Shown: positions 24,666-33,384 of the stretch, piece after piece
Layout: each line of letters starts with the position of its first letter
Position numbering within the stretch: the stretch's first letter is position 1
Origin: Methanobacterium sp. BRmetb2
GTDB lineage: Archaea; Methanobacteriota; Methanobacteria; Methanobacteriales; Methanobacteriaceae
Assembly (NCBI GenBank): GCA_003491285.1
Contig: CP022705.1
Span: forward strand, 1,175,501 to 1,239,500
DNA length: 64,000 nucleotides
Direction of reading: 5' to 3'
The notes under the pieces: generated by a model
The model's database searches: none
What the model was told of the DNA's origin: nothing
The model's input: the letters and a program-made list of their open reading frames with translations, nothing else
Translations under genes and position numbers: made by a program

Positions 24666-26030
24666 ATGGATATAGAGGGCTTTGTAAGGCGAAATATTAA
24701 AAAATACAGCGAAAAATCAGTAAAACAGAATTTAACAGAAAAAATACTTGAATATAAGAGTATAAGCCCGGAAAATGCTCAAAAAATGGCCGAAGCTGTG
24801 ATTGAAGAAGTTCAAAATACTCTTACTATTTCTGATCATGATGACGCATTTTTAAGAGAACTTATAGGTTATCCCCATTCTGAAATTGGGATGGGAGAAA
24901 TAGGAGTAGGTTCTCGGGGTGAAGGAGATTTTTTTGTTCACAGAAAAATTGCAGATATAGTGTCCAGTACAAAAATAAATTCATTTATTAATCCCACAGC
25001 ACAAGATGACGGAGGAGTAGTTCAAACACAGGTTGACTCTAAAGAAGTTTATGTAACCACAGCAGTTGATGGAATACATTCCCGTTTAAGTGAATATCCA
25101 TTTTTAGGAGGTTTTCATGTTGCAAGGGCGGCTTTAAGGGATGTATGTGTAATGGGTTCCGATCCAGTGGCAGTTATTAGTGATCTGCACTTGGCAGATG
25201 ATGGGGATGTGGGAAAACTTTTTGACTTTACTGCAGGAGTTTGTGCCGTATCAGAACTAGTGGATGTTCCACTGGTTGCGGGCAGCACCCTTCGGATAGG
25301 AGGAGATATGGTCCTGGGTGATCGATTGGTGAGTGCAGTGGGGGCAATTGGAGTTTCCGAGTATCCGCCAACTGCAAGAAAAAGAGCAGAAGTCGGTGAT
25401 GTAATACTTTTAACTGAAGGTTCTGGTGGAGGTACCATTACCACCACAGCACTGTATCATGGAATGTTTGACGTGGTATGGGAAACCCTGGACATTAACT
25501 TTATAAAGGCTTCTGAAGCTATTTTTGGATCAGGATTACTTCCAGAGGTACATGCCATGACGGATGTTACCAACGGAGGACTCAGGGGAGATGCTCACGA
25601 AATTTCAAGAACTACGGGCCTGGGGTTAACATTTTATCATGACAAAATCCGTAAAATGATAAACCCTAGAGTACTTCAAATGCTGGAAAAACTGGACATA
25701 GATCCATTAGGCGTTTCTGTAGATTCTTTAATGATAATTGTACCTGGAGAAGTATCTGATGATGTTAAAAAGGTAATAAATGATGTGGGTGTACCTATAT
25801 CTGAAATAGGGTTTGTGGATGAAACTGGAATATCTAAACTAGTTAAGGATGATGTTGAAGAAGAGTTAAAACCCTTGTTTAGAGAAGCAGCTTACACAAA
25901 GATAAAAAAGATAGTAGGGGATACGCAACCTGATGATTTCGAGTTAATGAAACAAAAAGTTGAAGAATCTGCCCTAGCTGCAATTAAAAAGAAGGATAAA
26001 ATTGTTGAAGCCATAAAAAAGCAGTATTAA
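24666..26030 (+). CDS. AIR synthase-related (PurM/HypE-like) protein
   Basis: A 454-residue protein of the AIR-synthase superfamily, dimeric ATP-binding enzymes that activate a carboxylate, amide or thiol. A helical N-terminal extension of about 90 residues precedes the PurM-like core. The core includes GSRGEGDFFVHRKIA, AQDDGGVVQ, TAVDGIHSRL, ARAALRDVCVMG and a long C-terminal half with MTDVTNGGLRGDAHEISR. It is longer than PurM, ThiL or HypE because of both extensions, and a methanogen-specific role is likely but unknown. GGTGAT lies just before the ATG. Confidence 0.75.
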   Translation: MDIEGFVRRNIKKYSEKSVKQNLTEKILEYKSISPENAQKMAEAVIEEVQNTLTISDHDDAFLRELIGYPHSEIGMGEIGVGSRGEGDFFVHRKIADIVSSTKINSFINPTAQDDGGVVQTQVDSKEVYVTTAVDGIHSRLSEYPFLGGFHVARAALRDVCVMGSDPVAVISDLHLADDGDVGKLFDFTAGVCAVSELVDVPLVAGSTLRIGGDMVLGDRLVSAVGAIGVSEYPPTARKRAEVGDVILLTEGSGGGTITTTALYHGMFDVVWETLDINFIKASEAIFGSGLLPEVHAMTDVTNGGLRGDAHEISRTTGLGLTFYHDKIRKMINPRVLQMLEKLDIDPLGVSVDSLMIIVPGEVSDDVKKVINDVGVPISEIGFVDETGISKLVKDDVEEELKPLFREAAYTKIKKIVGDTQPDDFELMKQKVEESALAAIKKKDKIVEAIKKQY

Positions 26031-26099
26031 TTGAATTACAGAGTTTTAAAATGTATTACAAGTAGTTATCTAATTTATTCTAACTAGAAGGTATATCAT

Positions 26100-26543
26100 A
26101 TGGATAATAAAGGATTAATAGTCTCTTCAGATGCTATACTTGCTTTGATTGTGGTTTTCATTCTTTTGGCTACAGTTACCAATATCAGTGGTGATAAATC
26201 TGGTTCCTTTATACAGCAAGTGGTAATGGCTAAAAATGCCCAGGACGCCATGGAGTTAATGGCCACTTATAAAAATATTTCCACTAATAAGACAGTACTG
26301 GAACTTATGGCTGACCAGCTTATAAAAAATGGTAATCAAAGGTCGGGAATGGATGATGCTGGCCAGATAGCCAGTGAATTTTTAGATAAAACATTATCTG
26401 GAAGCAATTACAATTTAATTGAAATAAATAAATTAAATGGTACCCCACTTGCTTCAAATGCAGATATGAATAATGCAGATAATATTTCTTCAGCCAGCAG
26501 AACTTGTGGTGAATATATATTTAAACTGTATATATGGGATTAG
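26100..26543 (+). CDS. Type IV pilin-like protein with prepilin-type signal
   Basis: A 147-residue secreted protein. The start MDNKGLIVSSDAILALIVVF resembles archaeal prepilin signals: a short charged leader ending in KG, a polar +1 to +5 stretch, then one long hydrophobic segment (about residues 11-30). The remainder is a polar domain rich in Asn, Met and Ala. Processing by a prepilin peptidase and assembly into a surface filament or pseudopilus is inferred from this layout alone. AAGGT precedes the ATG. A PAP2-like membrane protein gene follows at 41 bases, possibly in the same transcript. Confidence 0.6.
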   Translation: MDNKGLIVSSDAILALIVVFILLATVTNISGDKSGSFIQQVVMAKNAQDAMELMATYKNISTNKTVLELMADQLIKNGNQRSGMDDAGQIASEFLDKTLSGSNYNLIEINKLNGTPLASNADMNNADNISSASRTCGEYIFKLYIWD

Positions 26544-26584
26544 ATCATAATATAAGATAAAACAGCTATTTTAAGGTTTTGAAT

Positions 26585-27187
26585 ATGGAATATTTAATTA
26601 GAAAGGAGTATAAAGATTATTTTGCCGAACTGGTTTCTTTGGTTGCCAGCGCACCATTGGTAGCCATTCCCATATTTATTTTGATTAATTATGTTCTATT
26701 GGATTGGAATGACTTCATTTTTTACTCTATTTTGAGCGTATTTTTTGCAGCAATACTGCCCAGTATAATCTCAATTATATGGATATATCATAAAAAAGTG
26801 GAAATGGATATGCCAAATAAATCTGACAGAATTTATCCCCTTTTAATGGTTATATTATCTTATATGGTGGGAACTGTTGTCTTGTATGCTTTTAAAGCAC
26901 CATCTATCATAACGGTTCTAATGTTTTGCTACCTCTTTAACACAGTAGTTGTACTATTAATCAACTTTTACTGGAAGATCAGTATTCATGTCATGGGAAT
27001 CTCAGGACCAGCACCTGCTTTGATATATGTATTTGGTTATTGGGGGATCATATTTAGTTTAATAATTCCTTTAATAATGTGGAGCAGATACCACCTGAAA
27101 AGACACACATTTTATCAAGTGCTGGCTGGTGCAGGTCTTGGATTTTCATTAACAACATTACAAATATATTTGCTATTGTTCAACTAG
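26585..27187 (+). CDS. PAP2-like polytopic membrane protein
   Basis: A 200-residue membrane protein with about six TM helices. The segment KISIHVMGISGP followed by RYHLKRHTFYQVLAGAGLG fits the second and third motifs of the PAP2 phosphatase superfamily (SxHxxG-like and R...H...QV..G), which cleave lipid or polyprenyl phosphates at the membrane face. The first KxxxxxxRP motif is less clear; NKSDRIYPL, just before TM3, could serve. ATG 26585 follows AAGG at 9 bases; TTG 26579 is too close to it. Function in polyprenyl-phosphate recycling is inference. Confidence 0.6.
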   Translation: MEYLIRKEYKDYFAELVSLVASAPLVAIPIFILINYVLLDWNDFIFYSILSVFFAAILPSIISIIWIYHKKVEMDMPNKSDRIYPLLMVILSYMVGTVVLYAFKAPSIITVLMFCYLFNTVVVLLINFYWKISIHVMGISGPAPALIYVFGYWGIIFSLIIPLIMWSRYHLKRHTFYQVLAGAGLGFSLTTLQIYLLLFN

Positions 27188-27402
27188 GTTTAATGGTTTG
27201 TAATATTAAGAAAATGATAAAGACTTTATGAAACCTTTATTTTTTTACTAATTAAATTTAAATAGAAAGAAATTTTTATTAGTTATACCATACGAAAAAG
27301 TATAGTACAATTGAACTTACATCCATATCCTTTTATAGAGTCCTTTTTCGATTGTTAATGTTCTTAATTATGGTTGTATATTCTATTTTCTCAGATGAGA
27401 TA

Positions 27403-27474
27403 GCCCTGATAGTGTAGCGGATAACACGTAGGATTGCGGATCCTATTCCCCGGGTTCAAGTCCCGGTCAGGGCA
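27403..27474 (+). tRNA. tRNA-Arg (anticodon GCG)
   Basis: A 72-base tRNA. GCCCTGA pairs fully with TCAGGGC; the D arm is GTGT/ACAC, the anticodon stem TAGGA/TCCTA holds the loop TTGCGGA (anticodon GCG, reading CGC and CGT), and the T arm CCGGG-TTCAAGT-CCCGG is perfect. The discriminator is A and no CCA is encoded. There is no intron. TTGTATAT at 27374-27381 is a possible box A about 25 bases upstream. Confidence 0.97.
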
Positions 27475-27686
27475 TTAATCATATAATAAACTTAATTTAA
27501 AGGCTGTAGGCATCTGCTAGTTTTTTTTATAATAACTTAAATCAATAAGATTGCTATTAAGAGTTTTTATAAATTTTTAAGGATAACTTAATATTTTAAT
27601 AGATAAATTCTAAAGCCAACTTTTTATTGAATGTTTAATAAAAATAATAACATAGGAATTATTTAAAAATTAGAAGGGGGATAATT

Positions 27687-29036
27687 ATGAATTCCTATTT
27701 TAAAGAGGAAATAGAAACCATGGGTCGTGACCAACTTGACGCATTGGTAGAAGAAAGGATAAAATACACGGTAAAGTATGCCTATGAAAATTCACCATTT
27801 TATCGGAAGTGGTTTGAAAAGAATAAAATTAAACTATCAGATATTAGAACCCACGATGATCTAAGAGAACTACCCATAATAACTGGTAACACTATAAGAG
27901 AAAGACAGCCCCCTGAAGCCCAAGAATTTGAATTTAAATGCACGGACTGGGAGAATATATTCACTATTCACGAGACCAGTGGAACCAGTGGAATGCCCAA
28001 ATCATTTTTCTTAACCTGGGAAGACTGGAATCGGTATGCTGAAAAGTACGCTCGATCCTTTGTTTCCCAGAATTTCACAAGAGGGGATAGGGTGGTAGTA
28101 TGTGCATCCTATGGAATGAATGTGGGGGCTAACACCATGACCTTAGCTGCCCAGAAAATTGGGATGGCCATAATCCCCGAAGGTCGATGCACATTTCCGG
28201 TGCGTATAATGGAAAACTATGAGCCCACGGGAATAGTAGCCAGCGTATTTAAACTAATAAGGTTGGCACGAAGAATGAAAAAAGAAGGATTAAATCCAGA
28301 GGAATCCAGTATAAAACGCCTCATAGCAGGGGGAGAAAGTTTTGCCCAAGAATCTCGGGCATACGTGGAAGAATTATGGGATGTGGATGTTTATAATACC
28401 TATGGGAGTACCGAAGGAACTATGTGTGGAGAATGCCACAAAAAGGTAGGTTTACATGTCCCTGAAGATCTGGTCCATCTTGATGTGTACGATCCACAGC
28501 TTAAAGATTTTGTGGGTGATGATGAATGTGGAAGACTGGTTTTAACCACTTTACTGCCGGTGGGGGGTAGATCTGGAACACTTCTATTGAATTATGATAC
28601 TGAAGATACCACTGTGGTTGTATCTCGTGAGAAGTGTCCATGTGGCAGAACCCACATGAGGATTATGAATCCACAAAGAGAAGCAGAGACATACTGGATT
28701 GCAGGTTCACCTTTTAACCGAGTAGATGTGGAAGCTGCAGTATTTCAGCGTGAAAACATGGAATACGTGACTGGAGAATACGAAACATTTCTCTATGGGG
28801 ATGAAGATGAGGGCGAAGTTACCATGAGAGTGAGTATGGAATGCCAGGATATAGACCACTGCGAAGAGGAACTGGTAAAAGAAAATTTCATTAAATCATT
28901 CTTTAAATATAAACCAATTCTGGCCGAGGCCTACTTTGAGGACATACTGAACCTCATATTTAATTTCACCAAGCCTGGAGAACTGGAGTTCTACAAGATT
29001 AAAGGAAGACCGAAACGCATAGTTGACCGCAGATAA
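27687..29036 (+). CDS. ftsA: Coenzyme F390 synthetase
   Basis: A 449-residue adenylate-forming enzyme of the phenylacetate-CoA ligase family, matching the coenzyme F390 synthetases of Methanobacterium. These attach AMP or GMP to the 8-hydroxy group of F420 when reducing power falls, for example on oxygen exposure. Visible: ETSGTSGMPKSF (ATP loop, about residues 96-107), NTYGSTEGT (about 236-244), the cysteine cluster CPCGRTH and the C-terminal KIKGRPKRIVDRR. A GGGGG site lies 6 bases before the ATG. The same symbol means a division protein in bacteria; this gene is unrelated. Confidence 0.85.
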   Translation: MNSYFKEEIETMGRDQLDALVEERIKYTVKYAYENSPFYRKWFEKNKIKLSDIRTHDDLRELPIITGNTIRERQPPEAQEFEFKCTDWENIFTIHETSGTSGMPKSFFLTWEDWNRYAEKYARSFVSQNFTRGDRVVVCASYGMNVGANTMTLAAQKIGMAIIPEGRCTFPVRIMENYEPTGIVASVFKLIRLARRMKKEGLNPEESSIKRLIAGGESFAQESRAYVEELWDVDVYNTYGSTEGTMCGECHKKVGLHVPEDLVHLDVYDPQLKDFVGDDECGRLVLTTLLPVGGRSGTLLLNYDTEDTTVVVSREKCPCGRTHMRIMNPQREAETYWIAGSPFNRVDVEAAVFQRENMEYVTGEYETFLYGDEDEGEVTMRVSMECQDIDHCEEELVKENFIKSFFKYKPILAEAYFEDILNLIFNFTKPGELEFYKIKGRPKRIVDRR

Positions 29037-29079
29037 TAAATCAAAAACTGAACAATTTTTAAATTAACGGAGAAGATAA

Positions 29080-30333
29080 ATGTTAAACGCTGAAACATAT
29101 ATTACTGATGATGAAGGAATTGGGGGAAAGATAAGAACTACTTACGAAGATTTTTACGTTGAAGAAATACCGGAAACACTTCCCAGTGGAAAAGGGCCAA
29201 ATACATGGCTTTTCATAGAGAAAGTGGGAAGAAATACCCTTGATGTTGTACTGGACATCGCCCACATTTTACATATTAGTCGTAAACGGATGGGCTTTGC
29301 CGGAATGAAAGATAAAAAAGCAGTTACTCGCCAATGGATATGTGTTAGTAACATTGATCCAGAGGAAATATTGGAACTAGAAGAAAAGCTTCACAAGGTT
29401 AAAATAATCTCCATAATGCCTAACGAAAAAAAATTAAGGATTGGACAGCTTATAGGCAACAAATTCCGTATTTTAATACGTGATATAAATGATACTGGAA
29501 CAGCAACTGAAACTGCTAATAATGTTTTTTCCCAGCTCCTGGAAACCGGCGTACCCAACTATTATGGATGGCAGAGATTTGGTTTTCCCCGGACCAACAC
29601 CCATCTGGTGGGAAGGGCACTTATTGAAAATGATTTAAAAAAAACCGTGGATTCATACATTGGAAATCCATACAATAGTGAACCAGACTACATCCAAAAT
29701 GCACGAATGTTATATGACCATGGAGATTTGGAGGGGTCTTACGAAGAGATGCCCTCAAATATGCGCTATGAACGTATGATGCTCCGCACCTTATTAAAAG
29801 AAATTAAAAAGAAAACAGAATTAGATGAAACCTCCTATAAAAGAGCTATAGAGAGTTTACCCAAGCCACTTAAGAGAATGTTTGTACATGCTTACCAATC
29901 TTACCTATTTAACCAGGCAGTAAGTGAAAGAGCCAAGCTGAACATCAATAAATATGTCGAAGGTGACATACTAATAGATAATGAGGAACACCTGGTTCAT
30001 GAGTTTAAAAAAGAAGAAGTAAACGAAATGATCAAAAATTTCCAGGTACATCCAACTGCTCCCCTTTTTGGAAGCAAAGTTCCTTTCGCAGGTGGAAAGA
30101 TTGGAAAGATCGAGGAAAGAATTTTAAATTCAGAAAATATATCAAAAAATGATTTTGAAGTTCCTAAAATGCCAAAATTGGGGAGTCATGGACTTAGAAG
30201 ATCCATCCGATTTAAAATTTGGGATGCATCTGCTATTCCAACCGAGGAAGGTGTGTTAACAGAGTTTTCCATTCCTAAAGGGTGCTATGCCACAGCAGTG
30301 CTGCGTGAAATAATGAAAAATGAGGTAATATAA
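29080..30333 (+). CDS. truD: tRNA pseudouridine(13) synthase
   Basis: A 417-residue TruD, which converts U13 of the tRNA D arm to pseudouridine. The N-terminal FYVEEIPE and ISRKRMGFAGMKDKKAVTRQ contain the catalytic motif with the conserved Asp after MK. The middle has GVPNYYGWQRFGFPR and HAYQSYLFNQAVSERA, and the end has LGSHGLRR. The archaeal insertion domain (about residues 180-280) accounts for the length. GGAG stands upstream of the ATG, and the gene follows the F390 synthetase by 43 bases, likely on the same transcript. Confidence 0.93.
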   Translation: MLNAETYITDDEGIGGKIRTTYEDFYVEEIPETLPSGKGPNTWLFIEKVGRNTLDVVLDIAHILHISRKRMGFAGMKDKKAVTRQWICVSNIDPEEILELEEKLHKVKIISIMPNEKKLRIGQLIGNKFRILIRDINDTGTATETANNVFSQLLETGVPNYYGWQRFGFPRTNTHLVGRALIENDLKKTVDSYIGNPYNSEPDYIQNARMLYDHGDLEGSYEEMPSNMRYERMMLRTLLKEIKKKTELDETSYKRAIESLPKPLKRMFVHAYQSYLFNQAVSERAKLNINKYVEGDILIDNEEHLVHEFKKEEVNEMIKNFQVHPTAPLFGSKVPFAGGKIGKIEERILNSENISKNDFEVPKMPKLGSHGLRRSIRFKIWDASAIPTEEGVLTEFSIPKGCYATAVLREIMKNEVI

Positions 30334-30388
30334 TACCATCTTCAAAATTATGATTTAATACTATTTGAAAGTTATATGAGGTAATTTG

Positions 30389-30805
30389 ATGAAAGAGTCT
30401 TTTAAAACTGTTAAATGTAAAAAAATTTCTAAAGGCCAGGCCAAGGGTGAAGTTGTTGTTACTAAAGATTCAATAAGTTTTTTAGGGGGAGTGAATCCTA
30501 AAACTGGGATTGTTATAGATTCTGGGCACGAACTCTATGGTGAAAGCATAACAGACAAGATACTGGTCATACCATCTGGTAAAGGTTCCACTGTGGGATC
30601 CTATGTGATATTCCAGATGGCTAAAAATAAAACAGCCCCATTAGCTATTATCTCCATTAAAGCCGAACCCATAATTGCAACCGGCGCTATAATGGCGGGA
30701 ATACCTATGGTTCACCAGCCGGCTGCAGATATTTTAAATATGCTGAAAAATGGAGATACGATTGAGGTTAATGCTGATGAGTGCTTTATAAAATTATTGA
30801 ATTAA
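30389..30805 (+). CDS. DUF126 swivel protein (phosphomevalonate dehydratase small subunit)
   Basis: A 138-residue protein of the DUF126 / aconitase-X swivel-domain family. In archaea it pairs with an aconitase-X large subunit to dehydrate 5-phosphomevalonate in the archaeal mevalonate pathway. The diagnostic region is PSGKGSTVGSYVIFQM (about residues 65-80), with GVNPKTGIVID before it and IPMVHQP after. GAGGT lies 8 bases before ATG 30389; a TTG at 30386 is in frame but not preferred. The stop codon overlaps the stop of the convergent DUF5518 gene within the bases TTAA. The large subunit is not in the window. Confidence 0.88.
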   Translation: MKESFKTVKCKKISKGQAKGEVVVTKDSISFLGGVNPKTGIVIDSGHELYGESITDKILVIPSGKGSTVGSYVIFQMAKNKTAPLAIISIKAEPIIATGAIMAGIPMVHQPAADILNMLKNGDTIEVNADECFIKLLN

Positions 30806-31197
30806 AATTCCTCATTTTTTTTGGCTGATTCTCCTATTGCTCCACCAACAGCTCCCAGAACTCCACAGATCAGTACAGCTATTATAGTTATAACTACACC
30901 AATTATAAGTCCTATAGTTCCAACTACTATTCCTACTTGAGCTAAGAATAGGGATATTATGGCACTTATGGCTCCAAAACCTATAAATGATATGAAACCT
31001 ATTATTAATCCGCCAATTACTCCTGCAAGGGCTCCATTTTTGATTCCTTCGAGTTCTCCTTCCTTTATAAAGTAGATGGTTATGAATCCCCCGGCCAGAG
31101 GTCCCAGGAAAAATAATGGGAAAAAGGCTAAAACAAGGATAATTGTAAATACAGCAGTTATTATTGCTCCAATTCCAATAGCTTTCCAGTCAGTCAT
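30802..31197 (-). CDS. DUF5518-type membrane protein 1
   Basis: A 131-residue glycine- and isoleucine-rich protein with about four TM helices, starting MTDWKAIGIGAI. A central hairpin contains the polar stretch EGELEGIKNGALAGVIGG, shared in pattern with the two paralogues that follow upstream on the same strand (NGA..GAL.G.IG). The family is common in Methanobacteriales and of unknown function. GGTGAT lies 3 bases before the ATG. The last codons overlap the convergent DUF126 gene's stop by 4 bases. Confidence 0.7.
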   Translation of the reverse strand: MTDWKAIGIGAIITAVFTIILVLAFFPLFFLGPLAGGFITIYFIKEGELEGIKNGALAGVIGGLIIGFISFIGFGAISAIISLFLAQVGIVVGTIGLIIGVVITIIAVLICGVLGAVGGAIGESAKKNEEF

Positions 31198-31290
31198 TTA
31201 ATCACCTTATTTAATATTGGTCAACCTTTTAAAATCATTATTTCAGTATTCTTTAATTAAGTTAAAATAATTTTCTGATTTTTTAAAAAT

Positions 31291-31315
31291 AAAAAAAGTA
31301 AAAAAAATAAAAAAA
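31291..31315 (-). terminator. T-rich terminator after DUF5518-type gene 2
   Basis: On the minus strand three oligo-T runs (7 to 8 T each) follow the stop codon of the gene at 31331 within 40 bases. This matches archaeal intrinsic termination. Confidence 0.5.
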
Positions 31316-31330
31316 TTGTAATAGGGCTTA

Positions 31331-31687
31331 TTAGGCTTCTCCTTTTATTAAGACTCCTATAGCTCCACCTATGGCTCCAATAATTGCAGAAATTATTATA
31401 CTTATGATAATAGCCACTAAACCGAGAGCAGCACCCGCAGCTCCCATGAGAGCTCCAAGTCCAATAATTAGGATTATTCCACCAATTATTCCACCAATTA
31501 TTCCCACAAGAGCTCCGTGGATAGCACCATTCATATAGTCTCCGCCAACACTGTAACCAACATAGATAGTCGCTAACAGGTATCCTATATATGATCCCCA
31601 ACTTCCAGCGATTGCTCCTAAAATAATTCCTAATATAATTGCTAATATGAAGCCTATAATGACCGGTTTCCATTGTACTTCTACCAT
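31331..31687 (-). CDS. DUF5518-type membrane protein 2
   Basis: A 118-residue paralogue with about four TM helices, starting MVEVQWKPVIIGF. The conserved hairpin reads GDYMNGAIHGALVGIIGG. It ends with a short charged tail, LIKGEA, like paralogue 3 (MVKGKA). ATG 31687 sits 6 bases after GGGAGGTGA, a very strong ribosome binding site, so high expression is plausible. A longer open frame in another phase overlaps it (31257-31706) but is tryptophan- and cysteine-rich and is judged a shadow. Function unknown. Confidence 0.7.
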   Translation of the reverse strand: MVEVQWKPVIIGFILAIILGIILGAIAGSWGSYIGYLLATIYVGYSVGGDYMNGAIHGALVGIIGGIIGGIILIIGLGALMGAAGAALGLVAIIISIIISAIIGAIGGAIGVLIKGEA

Positions 31688-31873
31688 GCTTTTCACCTCC
31701 CTTCAAGTTTTAACATATTATATATTAGTGTATATCCCTAATATTTTTTTCTTTTTTTCTCTCGAAAAAGATAAACCTTAAATGGAAAGAAGCCTATTTT
31801 TAACTTCGTAATATTAAAAAATAAATTATTAAATTAAATAAATTAATTAATAAAATTTGATGTATTCTTTGAA

Positions 31874-32233
31874 TCAGGCTTTTCCTTTCACCATAGCACC
31901 AATTGCTCCACCAACTGCCATAACAATGACAACACCAATGGTGCTTATCAGCAGTACTAAGGCGGTTAAGCTGGCTACAGCAAATCCAATAATACCTAGA
32001 AGCAGAGTTCCGAATATTAATAATAATATTCCTATTATTATGGCACCAATTGCTCCGGCTAGTGCTCCGTTAGTTGCGCCGTTCATAGCATCTTCATTTA
32101 CCATGTAACCAACAATCATACCGGCAATGAAAATTCCCAGAAGTCCGCCGAATGGTCCGCCGAATGCTCCAAATATGGCACCTAGTATTATTGACAAAAA
32201 GAATCCAACAATCACTGCTCCCCAGTTAATAAT
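31874..32233 (-). CDS. DUF5518-type membrane protein 3 (possible ATT start)
   Basis: A paralogue of the two preceding genes, with NEDAMNGATNGALAGAIGA as the conserved hairpin and MVKGKA at the end. The start is odd. The N-terminus should read M-x-x-W by comparison with paralogue 1 (MTDW), but the codons before TGG are ATT ATT ATT AAC. The only canonical start, GTG at 32242, overlaps the ribosome binding site GGGGTGAT itself. ATT at 32233 stands at the normal distance and gives MINWGAVIVGFF. I give that start as the best fit; GTG 32242 adds three residues. Confidence 0.6.
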   Translation of the reverse strand: MINWGAVIVGFFLSIILGAIFGAFGGPFGGLLGIFIAGMIVGYMVNEDAMNGATNGALAGAIGAIIIGILLLIFGTLLLGIIGFAVASLTALVLLISTIGVVIVMAVGGAIGAMVKGKA

Positions 32234-32295
32234 AATAATCACCCCTTTATTGAAATTTTTACTAATAATATAAAAAATAAAAAATTAAGTTTTTT

Positions 32296-32604
32296 TTATT
32301 CCAGTTCCAGTTTGATTCCGCCGATTCGTGGAGCAAGTAAGTTGTATACAAGTGCAACGATTGCATACATTATAAATCCACCTATAAATGCCATTATAGG
32401 CCACACAATGATGAAGAAAACTGCTGAAAATGCTCCGCTGAAACCAGCAACATTGGCTGTATCTGCGGGGATCATGGCTAATATAGAAGCAGTGAATATG
32501 GTCATTATAACACCCATTATTAAGGTGATTACTGCTAATACAGCCCCTGTGATCAATGCAAAAGATACGACTGGGACAGATTTAATTTCTTTAATATCAC
32601 CCAT
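32296..32604 (-). CDS. Small membrane protein, single-repeat form (YN-LxP-GGIxLELE domain)
   Basis: A 102-residue membrane protein with three or four TM helices, starting MGDIKEIKSVPVV and ending ALVYNLLAPRIGGIKLELE. The same domain occurs three times in tandem in the protein at 43628-44551. It resembles the DUF3566-type transmembrane domain, but that name is from memory of the pattern, not a search. The conserved end probably packs at the cytoplasmic face. GGGAGGTGA precedes ATG 32604 by 5 bases. It heads a run of minus-strand membrane protein genes reaching back to 30.8 kb. Confidence 0.65.
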   Translation of the reverse strand: MGDIKEIKSVPVVSFALITGAVLAVITLIMGVIMTIFTASILAMIPADTANVAGFSGAFSAVFFIIVWPIMAFIGGFIMYAIVALVYNLLAPRIGGIKLELE

Positions 32605-32753
32605 TTTTGTCACCTCCCTATATTTTTACAGTTTTTATTATGATTTTTGAATATTATATTTTTTCTTCTTAAATCTCTAAACATAACATAAATATTTTAG
32701 AATAGGAAATGAATTTTTAAAAGTAACATCATAAACTAAGAAGAGGGATTGCT

Positions 32754-33344
32754 ATTAAATTAAATAATAAAAAAGTCATTTACTTACTACTTTTCCTACT
32801 TTTCTTTGTTCTAATGTTTTTATCTTTCTATTTGGACTTCCTCTCTTTAAAGCTTATTTTAGGATTTAGTGTAGTTTTATTAATTTTAAGTTATAATCTG
32901 GAAAAAAAACTTGATAATAGGCAATATAAAATCTTTATTTTTGTAATATTCTTTTTTCCAATTATTGAGACGAGTTTAAAAATTTTCAACAAATATTATA
33001 TTCCTCAAGAATTCAATACATTAAATTATATTGCTTGTTGTAATGGATTTGAACATTTACTGGCAGGTATTGCAATAGGGGTTATATTACTGCCTTTTAT
33101 AGTTGATATTCTGCGAAAATTAAATAAAAAAGAACAGATAATTTCATTTGTGCCTTTGGTAAGCTTTTTTTGTCTTTCTTACGAATTAATAGGATATTAC
33201 TTTTTTTATACTAATAAACCATATCTAGCTTTATTATATCAAGATACTATGCAGGATCTTACCATGAATATAATAGGTGCATTAATTGCTTTTATTTTAT
33301 TAATGGGATTTAAAAAAGGTAATAAAAATAAAATAGATAAATAA
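32754..33344 (+). CDS. Small polytopic membrane protein (non-ATG start likely)
   Basis: A membrane protein of about 197 residues with five or six TM helices and a polar Asn/Lys-rich C-terminus. I recognise no family. HLLAGIAIGVILLPF and YELIGYYFFYTNKPY are its more distinctive stretches. The first ATG in frame (32814) lies inside the first TM helix, which would remove the basic start. In frame upstream are codons for KLNNKKVIYLLLFLL, preceded by ATT at 32754, with AGAGGG 6 bases before it. ATT initiation at 32754 therefore fits best; a sequencing error or ATG 32814 cannot be excluded. Confidence 0.5.
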   Translation: MKLNNKKVIYLLLFLLFFVLMFLSFYLDFLSLKLILGFSVVLLILSYNLEKKLDNRQYKIFIFVIFFFPIIETSLKIFNKYYIPQEFNTLNYIACCNGFEHLLAGIAIGVILLPFIVDILRKLNKKEQIISFVPLVSFFCLSYELIGYYFFYTNKPYLALLYQDTMQDLTMNIIGALIAFILLMGFKKGNKNKIDK

Positions 33345-33358
33345 AATTTAAAAAAAGA

Positions 33359-33375
33359 CTTTTTTAAGAAAAAAG
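33359..33375. terminator. Bidirectional terminator between convergent genes
   Basis: CTTTTTT AAG AAAAAAG is a perfect 7-bp inverted repeat between two convergent genes. It offers an oligo-T run on both strands. Confidence 0.5.
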
Positions 33376-33384
33376 TTAAAAAAT

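Noticed and set aside
27403..27474. Integration of an element at tRNA-Arg
   Set aside because: No integrase gene or repeated 3' tRNA fragment was seen downstream; housekeeping genes follow directly.
31257..31706. 149-codon open frame on the minus strand overlapping the second DUF5518-type gene
   Set aside because: The product is full of Trp, Cys, Asn and Tyr without a membrane or domain pattern, while the overlapping frame has a clear membrane protein with a strong ribosome binding site.
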